NCBI GenBank assembly: GCA_023391285.1
Contig: JAEWBF010000060.1
Coordinates: forward strand, 8,069-72,068
DNA from: Verrucomicrobiota bacterium
Lineage (GTDB): Bacteria > Verrucomicrobiota > Verrucomicrobiia > Opitutales > Opitutaceae
Direction of reading: 5' to 3'
DNA: 64,000 bases
Shown: positions 10,618 through 18,974 of the stretch, piece after piece
How positions within the stretch are numbered: the first letter of the stretch is position 1
How the letters are laid out: each line of letters starts with the position of its first letter
Notes under the pieces: model-generated
Told to the model about the DNA's origin: nothing
Database searches by the model: none
The model's input: the letters and a program-made list of their open reading frames with translations, nothing else
Program-made: the position numbers and the translations under genes

Positions 10618-11276
10618 GGAAACTCCACGCGCACCCGCCCGCCGTCTTTCAACTCCACCGTCTGCGCCAGCGTCGTGCGGCTGTTCAGCCACGCTTTCAC
10701 AATCCACCGCCCCGCCGGCAGCCCCGCCAGCTCGAAACGTCCGTCTTCATCCGTCACCACAAAATACGGCGTCGCGAGCACCAGCACGACCGCCCGCATG
10801 TGCTCATGGATATCGCAGCGCAAGGTCACCAGCCCAGGCACATCGAACACCTGCGAGGGAATCGGCCGCTCATCCGGCCGAAAACGGCCCAAATCGAAAC
10901 GCTTCGGCGGCGAAAACGAAAAGATGTTGTGGAAGGTATCGTCGAGGTTCGGGAACTCCACTCGCGTCCCCACCTGCACAGGCAACAACGCCGGAATAAA
11001 CGTAAGATCCTTCTGGGGCATCTGCACCACCGGCGCCCGATCCGGAAGCGGAAAATCTCCTTCCAGATACACCACCGCGAGCGGCGGATTCGTCGCCACC
11101 ACTCCCCCTTTGCTCACGATCTCATAACGCTGATTCATCACCGGCGCGCTGCGCGCCTTCGGCAACGCCACCCGCCCTTCGATCACCGCTTCTCCCCGCG
11201 CATTCACCACCATTAACAGCAGCGCCACGAAGCTGACACATCCGCGCGCGCCAGCGAGTGGACGTAGACGTCTCAT
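10614..11276 (-). CDS. Secreted cupredoxin-like protein with a carboxypeptidase-regulatory-like domain
   Basis: 220 residues with a signal peptide (FVALLLMVVNARGEA). The middle part looks like a type 1 copper (plastocyanin-like) domain: VGTRVEFPNLDDTFHNIFSF supplies the first His, and CDIHEHM supplies Cys, His and a likely axial Met. The C-terminal part (VVTDEDGRFELAGLPAGRW) is a small Ig-like regulatory domain of the CarboxypepD_reg type. The gene overlaps the response regulator upstream (ATGA) and the kinase downstream (GTGA), so the three are translationally linked. Copper binding is inferred from the ligand pattern. The role could be electron transfer or metal sensing for the kinase. Confidence 0.8.
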   Translation of the reverse strand: MRRLRPLAGARGCVSFVALLLMVVNARGEAVIEGRVALPKARSAPVMNQRYEIVSKGGVVATNPPLAVVYLEGDFPLPDRAPVVQMPQKDLTFIPALLPVQVGTRVEFPNLDDTFHNIFSFSPPKRFDLGRFRPDERPIPSQVFDVPGLVTLRCDIHEHMRAVVLVLATPYFVVTDEDGRFELAGLPAGRWIVKAWLNSRTTLAQTVELKDGGRVRVEFP

Positions 11277-11974
11277 GCCACCGTCGCCGCCGCCGGCACC
11301 GGAATCGCCCGCACCGTGTAACCGACCGATCGCAACGTATGGATCAGCGGCGACGTGAAACCCGAATCCACTTTCTTCCGCAACCGCGCGATGAAGATCT
11401 CCACCGTCCGCGTGTCGTATTCATGATCCCGCTGCCACACGCGTTCGCACAGCTCCGTCCGCGAAAACACGCGCCCCGGCTCCTGCATCAGCACTTGCAA
11501 CACGTCGAACTCCCGCGGCGATAACGCCACCAGCCGCCCCGCGCGCATCACACGACGATGCTGCACGTCCATCTGCAGATCGCCGACTTTCAAGAAATCT
11601 TCGGCCGTCGGTGTCGCTCCGCGACGCCCCAGAGCCTCCACTCGCGCCACGAGTTCATCCAACGAAAACGGCTTCGCCAGATAATCGTCCGCCCCGGCAT
11701 TCAACCCTTTCACGCGATGCTCCACCTCTCCTCGCGCGGTGAGAATCAAAACCCGCGACGGACAATGCCTCTCACGCAACTTCCCCAAAACCGCCATCCC
11801 ATCCAACCCCGGCAAATTCAAATCCAGCACGATCAAGTCCGGCGGATCGTTCAACGCCTTCTGCAGTCCTCCCACGCCTTCCCCCACCGCACTCGCCACA
11901 TGTCCGCGCCGCTCCAGCGCGCGAACAATGTGCCGAGCCAGCTGAGCTTCGTCTTCGATGACGAGTATGCGCAT
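11273..11974 (-). CDS. OmpR-family response regulator
   Basis: 233 residues. The receiver domain has the acidic pair (VIEDE), phospho-acceptor Asp in LIVLDLNLPG, Thr in ILTARG and Lys in LAKPFS. A C-terminal winged-helix domain (LSPREFDVLQVL through TRTVEIFIARLRKK and LRSVGYTVR) gives DNA binding. It is the cognate partner of the kinase two genes downstream. Its start lies 47 bases after the DUF4266 gene, so it probably belongs to the same long transcript that begins at the DUF3570 gene. It may regulate the whole block (inference). Confidence 0.93.
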   Translation of the reverse strand: MRILVIEDEAQLARHIVRALERRGHVASAVGEGVGGLQKALNDPPDLIVLDLNLPGLDGMAVLGKLRERHCPSRVLILTARGEVEHRVKGLNAGADDYLAKPFSLDELVARVEALGRRGATPTAEDFLKVGDLQMDVQHRRVMRAGRLVALSPREFDVLQVLMQEPGRVFSRTELCERVWQRDHEYDTRTVEIFIARLRKKVDSGFTSPLIHTLRSVGYTVRAIPVPAAATVA

Positions 11975-12021
11975 GGGGTAACCTCGCTAACGCTAGCACG
12001 GCTCGACGCACCGGGCACGTC

Positions 12022-12255
12022 TTAGTTGCACCCGCACCCGCTCCCTCCCACGCCGCGGCCTCCCGTCGCCGATTCTCGCGAGAAATACGTATGCTCCGCC
12101 GCCGCCGTCGCGAGCGGATCCCGGTCGGAACGCATGCCATACTCCACCAGCGCCGCCCGCTCCCAGGGCTGCACGCGCACCGTCGTGCATCCCGTGAACA
12201 ACCCTCCCACCACCCCCGCTACAATCGTCGCCGACACCTTCGTTCCAGTTTTCAT
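12022..12255 (-). CDS. DUF4266 small lipoprotein with C-terminal GCGC motif
   Basis: 77 residues from MKTGTKVSATIVAG; an ATG two codons upstream at 12261 is the alternative. There is a lipobox LFTGC at the end of the signal peptide, then a short mature peptide with PWERAALVEYGMRSDRDPLA, EHTYFSRESATGGRG, and the C-terminus VGGSGCGCN. This pattern matches my memory of DUF4266, a family whose function is not known to me. The Gly-rich Cys tail could bind a metal or be modified. The canonical ApbE flavinylation motif (Asp-x-x-Ser/Thr-x-Ala-Thr) is not present. It lies between the TlpA-like gene (10 bases) and the response regulator. Confidence 0.8.
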   Translation of the reverse strand: MKTGTKVSATIVAGVVGGLFTGCTTVRVQPWERAALVEYGMRSDRDPLATAAAEHTYFSRESATGGRGVGGSGCGCN

Positions 12256-12265
12256 GTGCAAGTGC

Positions 12266-12775
12266 TTACCCTCGTTCCGCGAGCAATGCCTCGATCTGCG
12301 ACCGCAGCTCCCGCTCGCTCGAGCTACCGTGAAATCCCCGATGCACGAATCGCACCCGCCCCGTGCGATCCACCAAATACGTGGTCGGCATCGCCGGAAC
12401 CTTCACCGCCTCCGCAAGCTTGTGCACGCCGTCCCGCACCGTCGCAAACGGGGGCGCGAACTTTTTCACAAACGCGGCAAAAGTCGCCGGCTTCTCATCC
12501 ACGCTCACCGCCACAATCGCCAACCCCCTCACGCCAAACTCCTCCTGCAAGCGCGCGAACGCCGGAAACGACGCCTTGCACGGCGCACACCACGACGCCC
12601 AAAAATCGACCAGCAGCACGCGCCCTTCCACATCCGGCAACACCCCGTCCGACAAACCAGCCTCGTGCAGCGATGGAAACCGATCTCCGACTCCCACCTG
12701 CGCGCGCGCTTTCCCGCCGATCATCGCGAGCGCCAGAGTTATCCCGACCAACCATCTGTTCCTACGACACCACAT
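12266..12775 (-). CDS. TlpA-like periplasmic thioredoxin
   Basis: 169 residues with an N-terminal signal (WLVGITLALAMIGGKARAQ) and a thioredoxin fold carrying the redox motif WASWCAPCKASFP. The later segment VPAMPTTYLVDRTGRV contains the cis-Pro position. Such proteins reduce or handle disulfides of periplasmic clients. The gene overlaps the end of apbE by 14 bases and is followed by the DUF4266 gene, whose Cys-rich tail is an obvious candidate client (inference). Confidence 0.9.
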   Translation of the reverse strand: MWCRRNRWLVGITLALAMIGGKARAQVGVGDRFPSLHEAGLSDGVLPDVEGRVLLVDFWASWCAPCKASFPAFARLQEEFGVRGLAIVAVSVDEKPATFAAFVKKFAPPFATVRDGVHKLAEAVKVPAMPTTYLVDRTGRVRFVHRGFHGSSSERELRSQIEALLAERG

Positions 12776-13739
12776 AGCGAAAAAAACCGCGCGTCTGCGC
12801 CCGAAGCTTATCCGTCACAATCAAACCTTCCGCGCCCGGAAACGACTGGATGAACTCCAAACCTTTCTCGATCCCGAGCGCGAACGCCGTCGTCGACAAC
12901 ACCCCCGCCTGCAAACACGTGCCCGCAATCACCGTCGCCTGCCGGCATCCATTCGCCACCGGCCGCCCCGTTCGCGGGTCGACGATGTGTCCGTAACCGA
13001 CCCCGTCGATCACGACGCGCCGAATGTAATCACCCGACGAAGCGATTCCGCGATCTCCCAACAACGCCACACTCCCATCCGCCGCTCCCGGATTCCTCGG
13101 ATCCTCCAGCCCGATGTGCCACGCCGGCCTCCCCAACGGTCGCCCGACCGCACGCAGATCGTGACCGAAATCGACTAGCGCATTGGCGATGCTCAATTGC
13201 CTCGCGATCTGCGCCACCCGGTCGACCGCGAACTCCTTCCCAAATCCCCCGAAGTCCAGCGCCATCCCCGCCTCCGGCAAAAACACGCGCCCCGGTTCAC
13301 GCCTCACCTTCGGCCAACCCACCAGCCGTCGTGCCGCCGCGATTTCACCCTCATCCGGCAACGTCGGCTTCGGATTCCGATAATCCCAAAGCTTGATCAA
13401 GGGCAGCGCCGTGGGATCGAGCACACCTTGCGTCAGAAAATAAAGCGTGTCGCACAACGAGAGCAGCTGCTCCGTCTCGAAATCAATCTCCACCCAGTCC
13501 CGCCCCGCCGCCGCATTGATGCGGCTCAACAGACTATCCGGACGAAACCTCGAATACTTCGCCTCAAACCCGGCTACCCACTCCACCGCGGCACGCTCAA
13601 ACACCAGCGCCAACTGCGGTTCGTCGCACTCGTATTGGATTTCGCACGACGTCCCGAGCGCGCGAAACATCACCCGCCGCAGCGGCGCCGCTTCTTCAAC
13701 CCTGCCCTTCGCCATCCCTGCTTGCATCGCCGCTTTCAT
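12762..13739 (-). CDS. apbE: FAD:protein FMN transferase (ApbE family)
   Basis: 325 residues. ApbE attaches FMN covalently to a Thr/Ser of target proteins using FAD and a divalent metal. Recognisable motifs are LDFGGFGKEFAVDR, IASSGDYIRR, GYGHIVDPRTGRP, and GVLSTTAFALG near the C-terminus. No signal peptide is evident at any plausible start, whereas many ApbE proteins are periplasmic lipoproteins; export may occur another way, or the true start may differ. It starts six bases after the DUF3570 gene. No protein in the window shows a clear canonical flavinylation motif, so its substrate is unknown. Confidence 0.9.
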   Translation of the reverse strand: MKAAMQAGMAKGRVEEAAPLRRVMFRALGTSCEIQYECDEPQLALVFERAAVEWVAGFEAKYSRFRPDSLLSRINAAAGRDWVEIDFETEQLLSLCDTLYFLTQGVLDPTALPLIKLWDYRNPKPTLPDEGEIAAARRLVGWPKVRREPGRVFLPEAGMALDFGGFGKEFAVDRVAQIARQLSIANALVDFGHDLRAVGRPLGRPAWHIGLEDPRNPGAADGSVALLGDRGIASSGDYIRRVVIDGVGYGHIVDPRTGRPVANGCRQATVIAGTCLQAGVLSTTAFALGIEKGLEFIQSFPGAEGLIVTDKLRAQTRGFFRYVVS

Positions 13740-13745
13740 CGCCGT

Positions 13746-14915
13746 TCACCACGCCAGCTTCACACCCACCGTCACGATCGTCGCCGTCGGATACATCCGC
13801 GCCGGCGTTCGATTTCCCGCTCCGCGCATTTCATACCGCTCGATCGCGACATCGAACTGCCAGTGTTCATCCATCGACCAGATCGCCTTTAGGCCTAATG
13901 TTTCCGCGCGAAACGCCGACACGCGGTAATCCGCCGAGAAAAACGGTCCTGCCGGATTCGGCCGCGACGTCGGATCGATGTCTGTTCCCGTCAGATCCAC
14001 CCGATAAAAATCCGCCGTCGTCTGATCGTAGAGCCGATACGACGGCCGCAGGATGAACCGCTCACCCAGCTTCTGAAACCACGCGAGCTCCACCGTGTGC
14101 GCGGTCGTCCCAAACGAATCGTCGAACAACCGATAACTCGCCTCGACCGTCGCAGCCACTTCCGGCAGCGCACGGTTGATCGCCACATAGCCGATCCATT
14201 TCTCGCGCGAATCCGGACGATTCTCGTTAAACGTCCGCGGCAGAAAAACACCTGGCGCGATCTCCGTAATCTTTTCAATCAACCGATACGGATCCGCATG
14301 AAACCCCGTGCTGCGGCCATACGAAACATTGAACGTCACCGATGTCCGCGGATTCAGCAGCTGCGTCACGCCCACGATGAAATCCGCCGTCCGCTTCTTC
14401 ACCCAATCCGTCTGGTAGAAAACGCGAATCTCATCCTCCGTTCCTCCCGCACCGACGAGCAGCAGCGTGTTCTTCTGATTGAAGTCGAACTGCGTGTTCA
14501 ACGACCAACCGTTCGAAACGTAATCGCTCTCCCGCGAATTCGCGAACCCCAGCGTTCCCAACACGCGCGAAAACTGCCGCGAAAAATCCGCACTCCACGC
14601 TTTCCGCCGATCCGAGATTTGCGCCAGCGGCACCGGTCCATCCGGCGTGGTTGACGGTTGTCCCGTCGGCGTCGCGCCCGCCAACGAATCGATCGCGCCC
14701 ATCACCTTCAACCGCATGTCCGTTCCGAGCTCCGCCTCCACCAAACCATAGTGCGTCTCCACGTGCATCCGATCCGCCTCCTCGCGGTAATCCGCGAACT
14801 TGTAGCTGATCGCATACGCCGCGCGCACCGCCCGCGGCGTCGCCAACGACAACAACGCCACCAACAACACCGTCCTCGGCGCTAGCGCAGCACTGGCAGA
14901 ACAACGGGCTAACAT
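13746..14915 (-). CDS. DUF3570 outer-membrane beta-barrel protein
   Basis: 389 residues from the ATG MLARCSASAALAPRTVLL, which begins a signal peptide ending near AVRAAYA; a TTG five codons upstream is the alternative. The start of the mature part, ISYKFADYREEADRMHVETH, and the C-terminal VTVGVKLAW are typical of DUF3570. It shows long alternating beta strands throughout. It is the first gene of the minus-strand block and is followed after six bases by apbE. The family is known to me from clusters with ApbE, a thioredoxin-like protein and DUF4266, but its biochemical role is not established to my knowledge. Confidence 0.85.
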   Translation of the reverse strand: MLARCSASAALAPRTVLLVALLSLATPRAVRAAYAISYKFADYREEADRMHVETHYGLVEAELGTDMRLKVMGAIDSLAGATPTGQPSTTPDGPVPLAQISDRRKAWSADFSRQFSRVLGTLGFANSRESDYVSNGWSLNTQFDFNQKNTLLLVGAGGTEDEIRVFYQTDWVKKRTADFIVGVTQLLNPRTSVTFNVSYGRSTGFHADPYRLIEKITEIAPGVFLPRTFNENRPDSREKWIGYVAINRALPEVAATVEASYRLFDDSFGTTAHTVELAWFQKLGERFILRPSYRLYDQTTADFYRVDLTGTDIDPTSRPNPAGPFFSADYRVSAFRAETLGLKAIWSMDEHWQFDVAIERYEMRGAGNRTPARMYPTATIVTVGVKLAW

Positions 14916-15024
14916 GGTCGATCGCGGCAACGCTCCAAGCGACCACCGACCGCCTCAACCGCCCAATCGTAACGCTTTGGAAAGATTCGCCTCGCTGCCG
15001 GCCGTCAACGCCGCGGAATCGCGT

Positions 15025-15555
15025 TCACCGCACAATCTCGACCGATGACACACGCAGCGCCGCAGTGAGATTCGCCGGATTGCTCGGCTCCGCTCGCAAC
15101 GCGAATTGTTCGATCCCGATGTAAGGCGAGCGCCGCGCGATCGCCTCGTAAAACCGTCTCAACGCGTTCCAGTCCGCTCGCGCCAACGTAATTTGCACCG
15201 TGTGCACCGCGAACTGACCGCTGCGCTCCGTATGCGGCGTGTCGTTCGTGAAATTCAGGCTGTGCTCACGAGCGAGCGCATTGAGTTCTCCGACGAGCCG
15301 CGTGTCGTCGAGCGTGCGCGACGGGTCAAGGTCCTGCACCGCCCGCACCGACGCCTCTTCGATCTCCACCCGATTCCGCAGCCACTCGCGTTGCTCCGCC
15401 AGTTCCGCCGTGACCGCCCGCATCGCCCGCCAATCCCGGTTGGCGCGTTTGCTGTAATTGGAAGCCCACATCAACGCCCCCAGCGCAATGAACAGCACCA
15501 GCAGCACTTTCTCGCGCAGCAGCCGGCTCAGGAAAAATGCACGCAGCGATCTCAT
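15025..15555 (-). CDS. gspM: GspM/PilO-like T2SS inner-membrane protein
   Basis: 176 residues with one N-terminal membrane span (VLLVLFIALGALMWAS), a coiled-coil segment (residues 35-65), and a C-terminal ferredoxin-like domain that starts near LNALAREHSLNF. This is the layout of GspM/PilO. Its ATG overlaps the stop of the gspL-like gene. It is the last gene of the pseudopilin operon. Sequence identity to characterised GspM is not obvious, so the call rests on topology and gene order. Confidence 0.7.
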   Translation of the reverse strand: MRSLRAFFLSRLLREKVLLVLFIALGALMWASNYSKRANRDWRAMRAVTAELAEQREWLRNRVEIEEASVRAVQDLDPSRTLDDTRLVGELNALAREHSLNFTNDTPHTERSGQFAVHTVQITLARADWNALRRFYEAIARRSPYIGIEQFALRAEPSNPANLTAALRVSSVEIVR

Positions 15556-16694
15556 GGCGTGGAAGCGGATGATCTCAGCATCTCAGGTTTGAACGTCACC
15601 ACCACGGTGAAGTTGATCGTATTGTCCCGCGCCCGCTGGTCCGGCACGTCCACCCGCTCAACCTGCGGCAGCGCACTCAACGCCGCGCGATAAGTCGCCA
15701 CCGCCGCCGGCTGCGTCGTGCGCGCCTCGATCGTCAGGCTGTTCAACCCGCCCGTGGAAGCGCGGATGAATTGCACCGCATTCGGCCGCGCCAACGGCCC
15801 CACCACGTCGAGCATCTCGAAGGGCAGCAACCGCTTCGTCGACAACTCACGAATGCGCGTCGTCAGATTCTGTGCCGCCTCGATTTTCTGCACCAACGGC
15901 CGTTGCGCATCCGCCTGCGTTTGCCGCGACGTCTGCCAAAAACTCGCTCCCACCAACGCCAACTCCCCCACCGCGAGCAGCAACAACAGAACCGCAAATC
16001 CAAGGAACGTCCGCCACAACGCGAGATCCCGCGCCCGCGCCCGCCGCAACGCCGTCAACGCCTCCTTGTCCCGCACGTCCATCGCGCCCGCTTGCGCGAG
16101 CACCACCCGCGACTCGATCGCTCCAGAACGAAACACCACCTCGCGATCGCTGCCGTCCGAATCCACCTCCGGCGCTCCGTCGACCACCGTGATGCGATTC
16201 CGTGGAAATGCCGCCTGCAGCTCCGATTGCATGCGACGGCGTTCTTCATCGCCCGCTTCCGCCGGAATGGACCTAAACTCGACTTTCGCTGGCACCACCC
16301 CGCCGTCCCAATGCAGCGCCGTCAGTCCTTCCGCCGACGGCAGCACGACCGTGGTGTGCGGTTGCACCGGCGCCCCGAGCACGGCGGCAAAAGTCGGCAG
16401 CACCAGTTCGGCCTGGTCCCATTCCGCCGTCTGATCCGTCGTAAAGCGCCGCCGATAGGCCGCAAACACCAGCGCCCGCTCCGAACCTTCCGGCCAGAAA
16501 TAACCGTGATACAACTGCGCCGGCGGAAACGGCGAAAGCGTTTCCAGCGCCAATTCAACCTGCTCTCCCACCGCCGCCGCCGTCGCTCCCGGCGCCACGG
16601 GAATGCAGCGGGTAAAAAAAACGGCATCGGACAACAACACCACGCGGGGCAGTGGCGGGCCGGCCTTGAGCGTCTTCAGGAGCGGAAGGGTCAT
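15552..16694 (-). CDS. gspL: GspL/PilM-PilN-like T2SS assembly protein
   Basis: 380 residues. The N-terminal cytoplasmic actin-like half contains VEQVELALETLSPFP-like sequence (EQVELALETLSPFPPAQLYH). One membrane helix lies near residue 230 (FLGFAVLLLLLAVGELALVG). The periplasmic half has a coiled coil followed by a ferredoxin-like fold (LSALPQVERVDVPD). GspL links GspE to the periplasmic part of the T2SS. It overlaps gspK upstream and gspM downstream by four bases each (ATGA), indicating coupled translation. Family assignment is by topology and order. Confidence 0.75.
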   Translation of the reverse strand: MTLPLLKTLKAGPPLPRVVLLSDAVFFTRCIPVAPGATAAAVGEQVELALETLSPFPPAQLYHGYFWPEGSERALVFAAYRRRFTTDQTAEWDQAELVLPTFAAVLGAPVQPHTTVVLPSAEGLTALHWDGGVVPAKVEFRSIPAEAGDEERRRMQSELQAAFPRNRITVVDGAPEVDSDGSDREVVFRSGAIESRVVLAQAGAMDVRDKEALTALRRARARDLALWRTFLGFAVLLLLLAVGELALVGASFWQTSRQTQADAQRPLVQKIEAAQNLTTRIRELSTKRLLPFEMLDVVGPLARPNAVQFIRASTGGLNSLTIEARTTQPAAVATYRAALSALPQVERVDVPDQRARDNTINFTVVVTFKPEMLRSSASTP

Positions 16695-17836
16695 GCGTTC
16701 GTCGGTCCGGGAGGGACAGCTGAAATCTCAGCATTCTCCCTGATTTCCAAGAGCGTAAATGGATATCGCAGTTTTTTTCCAGCAGACGAAGCGGAACCCG
16801 CCTCCCCTCTTTGCGTTTCGGCATCTTCCTTGTTCGAACTATCCGCCGGCTGTTCCTTCGTCGGATCGGGGCCTTTGGACGGCTCCACCGCCTTGGCGCC
16901 CCCTTCGGGCGCGATCACCACCGATACTTTGAACTCCGACCGGCCTTCGCGAATCGTCACGTTCACTCGCAACGCGCTGATTTCTGTGCCCGCTCCCGCC
17001 GGCAAAGCTCCCGCCCCCACCAGCGCCGCCAGTTGGTCGGGCGACTCGAAGTAACCAGGACCAGAATACGCGCGATCTCCCGTCCCGCGCAGATAGTCCG
17101 CCACACGCCTTTGTTGCGAGGGATCGCCCACGCCAAACGCCGAAAGCACATCCCCGCGGCCGCCATTCACGTTGGTCTGCTTGAAATCATAAAGCGACGT
17201 CGCCTCCACGAAGCGCCGCCACAACTCGTTCGGCCGCCCACTTTCATCGTAGAACAACGTCCGCACATGCTCGATCGCCGCCAGCTCTTGATAGCTGCGG
17301 AGCGAACGATGCGGCGGCCGATACGGCAGCGGACCATTCTCGTAATCGGGCGCGAGCGCCGTCGCATTCACGTGATCCGCCCGCATCCAACCCATCAACG
17401 CGTCCACCAGCCTTTCCGCGTCCGCCTGCGACAGCTCCCACGCTTCGAACAAATTCATCAGCGTCGCCGCGTCCGCCTGCGGCAGGGAAATCTTTCCACT
17501 TTCATCTTCGAACGAAATCTCCGCGACGCGGCCGTTCGCCGGCGCCCAACCTGCAAACCCCAGCGGATCGCCCCAACCTTCCGCCGGACTGCGCAAACCG
17601 CCGTTCGCGATGCGAAAGTCCTCCAGCACCGCCAACGTCACATCGAGCGCCGAATACGCCTCGACGCGCAAGCGCCGCGCCGTCGCGTCGCGCGCTTCGA
17701 CAATCAAATCATCTCCCGCTCGCTCCACGAAGAGGATCAATGCCGTCGACACGAACAAGATCGTCACCAGCACAATCACGAGCACCGACGCGCGGGTCGG
17801 TCGCAAGCAAGGGGAATGGGGATACAGCGCGCGCAC
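16691..17836 (-). CDS. gspK: T2SS minor pseudopilin GspK
   Basis: 381 residues from a GTG start. An N-terminal pilin-type hydrophobic helix (ASVLVIVLVTILFVSTALILFV) lacks the Glu5 usual in major pilins, as is typical for GspK. The central SAM-like region contains LSQADAERLVDALMGWM, ANGPLPYRPPH-like sequence (ENGPLPYRPPHR) and a helix-hairpin region (VFGVGDPSQQRR-like). GspK caps the pseudopilus tip with GspI and GspJ. The C-terminus is an unusually Lys/Glu/Ser-rich linker (KGPDPTKEQPADSSNKED) followed by a short hydrophobic end. It lies one base from gspJ. Confidence 0.85.
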   Translation of the reverse strand: MRALYPHSPCLRPTRASVLVIVLVTILFVSTALILFVERAGDDLIVEARDATARRLRVEAYSALDVTLAVLEDFRIANGGLRSPAEGWGDPLGFAGWAPANGRVAEISFEDESGKISLPQADAATLMNLFEAWELSQADAERLVDALMGWMRADHVNATALAPDYENGPLPYRPPHRSLRSYQELAAIEHVRTLFYDESGRPNELWRRFVEATSLYDFKQTNVNGGRGDVLSAFGVGDPSQQRRVADYLRGTGDRAYSGPGYFESPDQLAALVGAGALPAGAGTEISALRVNVTIREGRSEFKVSVVIAPEGGAKAVEPSKGPDPTKEQPADSSNKEDAETQRGEAGSASSAGKKLRYPFTLLEIRENAEISAVPPGPTNA

Positions 17837-17837
17837 G

Positions 17838-18521
17838 TCAGAAATTGGGCAACGCCTCCGGCGGCGACGGCAGCGTGATCACCGTTTCCCGCGTCAGTTT
17901 CCCATACGTGAACTTCAGCCGCAGCCGCTGCGGCGTCAGGTAAGTATCCATGCCTTCACGACGAAGCTGCGTCTCGCTCTTCCAGGTCTTGAACTCGGGG
18001 TCGTAGTAATCGTAGGCCAGCCCGCTCACGAGCGGCGACACCACCGTCTCGCGCGGCGGATCTTCCTCGAACCGCGTTTCCAACCTCGAATGCCAGAGCA
18101 GGCAAAGTCCGTCGCGATCGCGCACCTGCAGTGAACAAACGACCTCCGGCAACGGCTGCTCCGGCCACTTCAGCAAACGACTGCCCTGCGGCAATTCGAA
18201 GGTGAGCAAGTGCTCGCTCATGCCGCTCGAAGGACGAATCTCCTTCGGAGCGATCGGCGCATCCCCCGCTTTGACGGCCGGCGGGAACGCCGCCGTGCGC
18301 AACTCGTTCTCGAGGTAACGCGTGACCGCGCGCACGTGCTGCTCGAACAAACGCACTTCCGCATTTCGCCCCCACAACTCTCCCATCGAGAAGACAAAGG
18401 TGTTCAACGCCACCAGCACCAGCCCCACGAGCGCCAGCGCCATCAAAATCTCCAGCAACGTGAAACCACGCAGTTCGCGACCGCCGCCGGAACGATCAGA
18501 AAAACGGATACGCGCTTTCAT
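17838..18521 (-). CDS. gspJ: T2SS minor pseudopilin GspJ
   Basis: 227 residues from MKARIRFSDRSGG. A type IV pilin prepilin-peptidase site is followed by the hydrophobic helix: RELRGFTLLEILMALALVG, with Gly-Phe cleavage and Glu5. The C-terminal globular domain includes FLLWHSRLE-like strands and YYDPEFKTWKSE, common in GspJ. Its ATG overlaps the gspI stop (ATGA). The longer open frame to 18734 is an artefact running into gspI. Confidence 0.85.
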   Translation of the reverse strand: MKARIRFSDRSGGGRELRGFTLLEILMALALVGLVLVALNTFVFSMGELWGRNAEVRLFEQHVRAVTRYLENELRTAAFPPAVKAGDAPIAPKEIRPSSGMSEHLLTFELPQGSRLLKWPEQPLPEVVCSLQVRDRDGLCLLWHSRLETRFEEDPPRETVVSPLVSGLAYDYYDPEFKTWKSETQLRREGMDTYLTPQRLRLKFTYGKLTRETVITLPSPPEALPNF

Positions 18522-18973
18522 GGCGTTCGCTTCTGCTTCAGCTCGAGAATCCGCGACTTCGACTCCTCGCGCAGCTTGGCGCTTTCGTCGCCCTCCGACC
18601 ACGTGGGTCGCAGCACGTAGAACTCCTCGCGATGGGGTGCCGGCGTGGGCGGCGTGCCCGCTTCGCTGATCTCGCAAACGAAAGCGACGTGGAACAGGTC
18701 GGCCGTGGTCGTCGGCTCGATTTCCGCGCGCCACCGCACGCGACCACCATCCGCCGTCTCGAAGTCACCGCCTTCTTCCGCCTTCTCGCGTTCCGGCTCG
18801 ACGAGCAGCAGACTGCGCGCGAAACGAATGTCCTCCTCGCGAACGTTGCTCCGCCCCGCGATCTCGTAGGCGTTCAGCACGTTCAGATAAGCCGCCGCCA
18901 GCGCCACCGCGGCCACCGCGAACACCGCGAGCGCGACCATCACTTCCACCAACGTGAAGCCACGGCGTCGCAT
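18518..18973 (-). CDS. gspI: T2SS minor pseudopilin GspI
   Basis: 151 residues from MRRRGFTLVEVMVALAVFAV, a textbook prepilin signal with cleavage before Phe and Glu5. A helix with YLNVLNAYEIAGRSN follows, then a short globular domain. GspI nucleates the pseudopilus tip complex with GspJ and GspK. It starts one base before the end of gspH and overlaps gspJ by four bases. An upstream in-frame ATG at 19006 lies inside gspH and is less likely. Confidence 0.85.
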   Translation of the reverse strand: MRRRGFTLVEVMVALAVFAVAAVALAAAYLNVLNAYEIAGRSNVREEDIRFARSLLLVEPEREKAEEGGDFETADGGRVRWRAEIEPTTTADLFHVAFVCEISEAGTPPTPAPHREEFYVLRPTWSEGDESAKLREESKSRILELKQKRTP

Positions 18974-18974
18974 G

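Noticed and set aside
12022..12255. Flavinylation site in the DUF4266 protein
   Set aside because: The Ser-Ala-Thr triplet lacks the upstream Asp and Ser/Thr of the canonical ApbE target motif.
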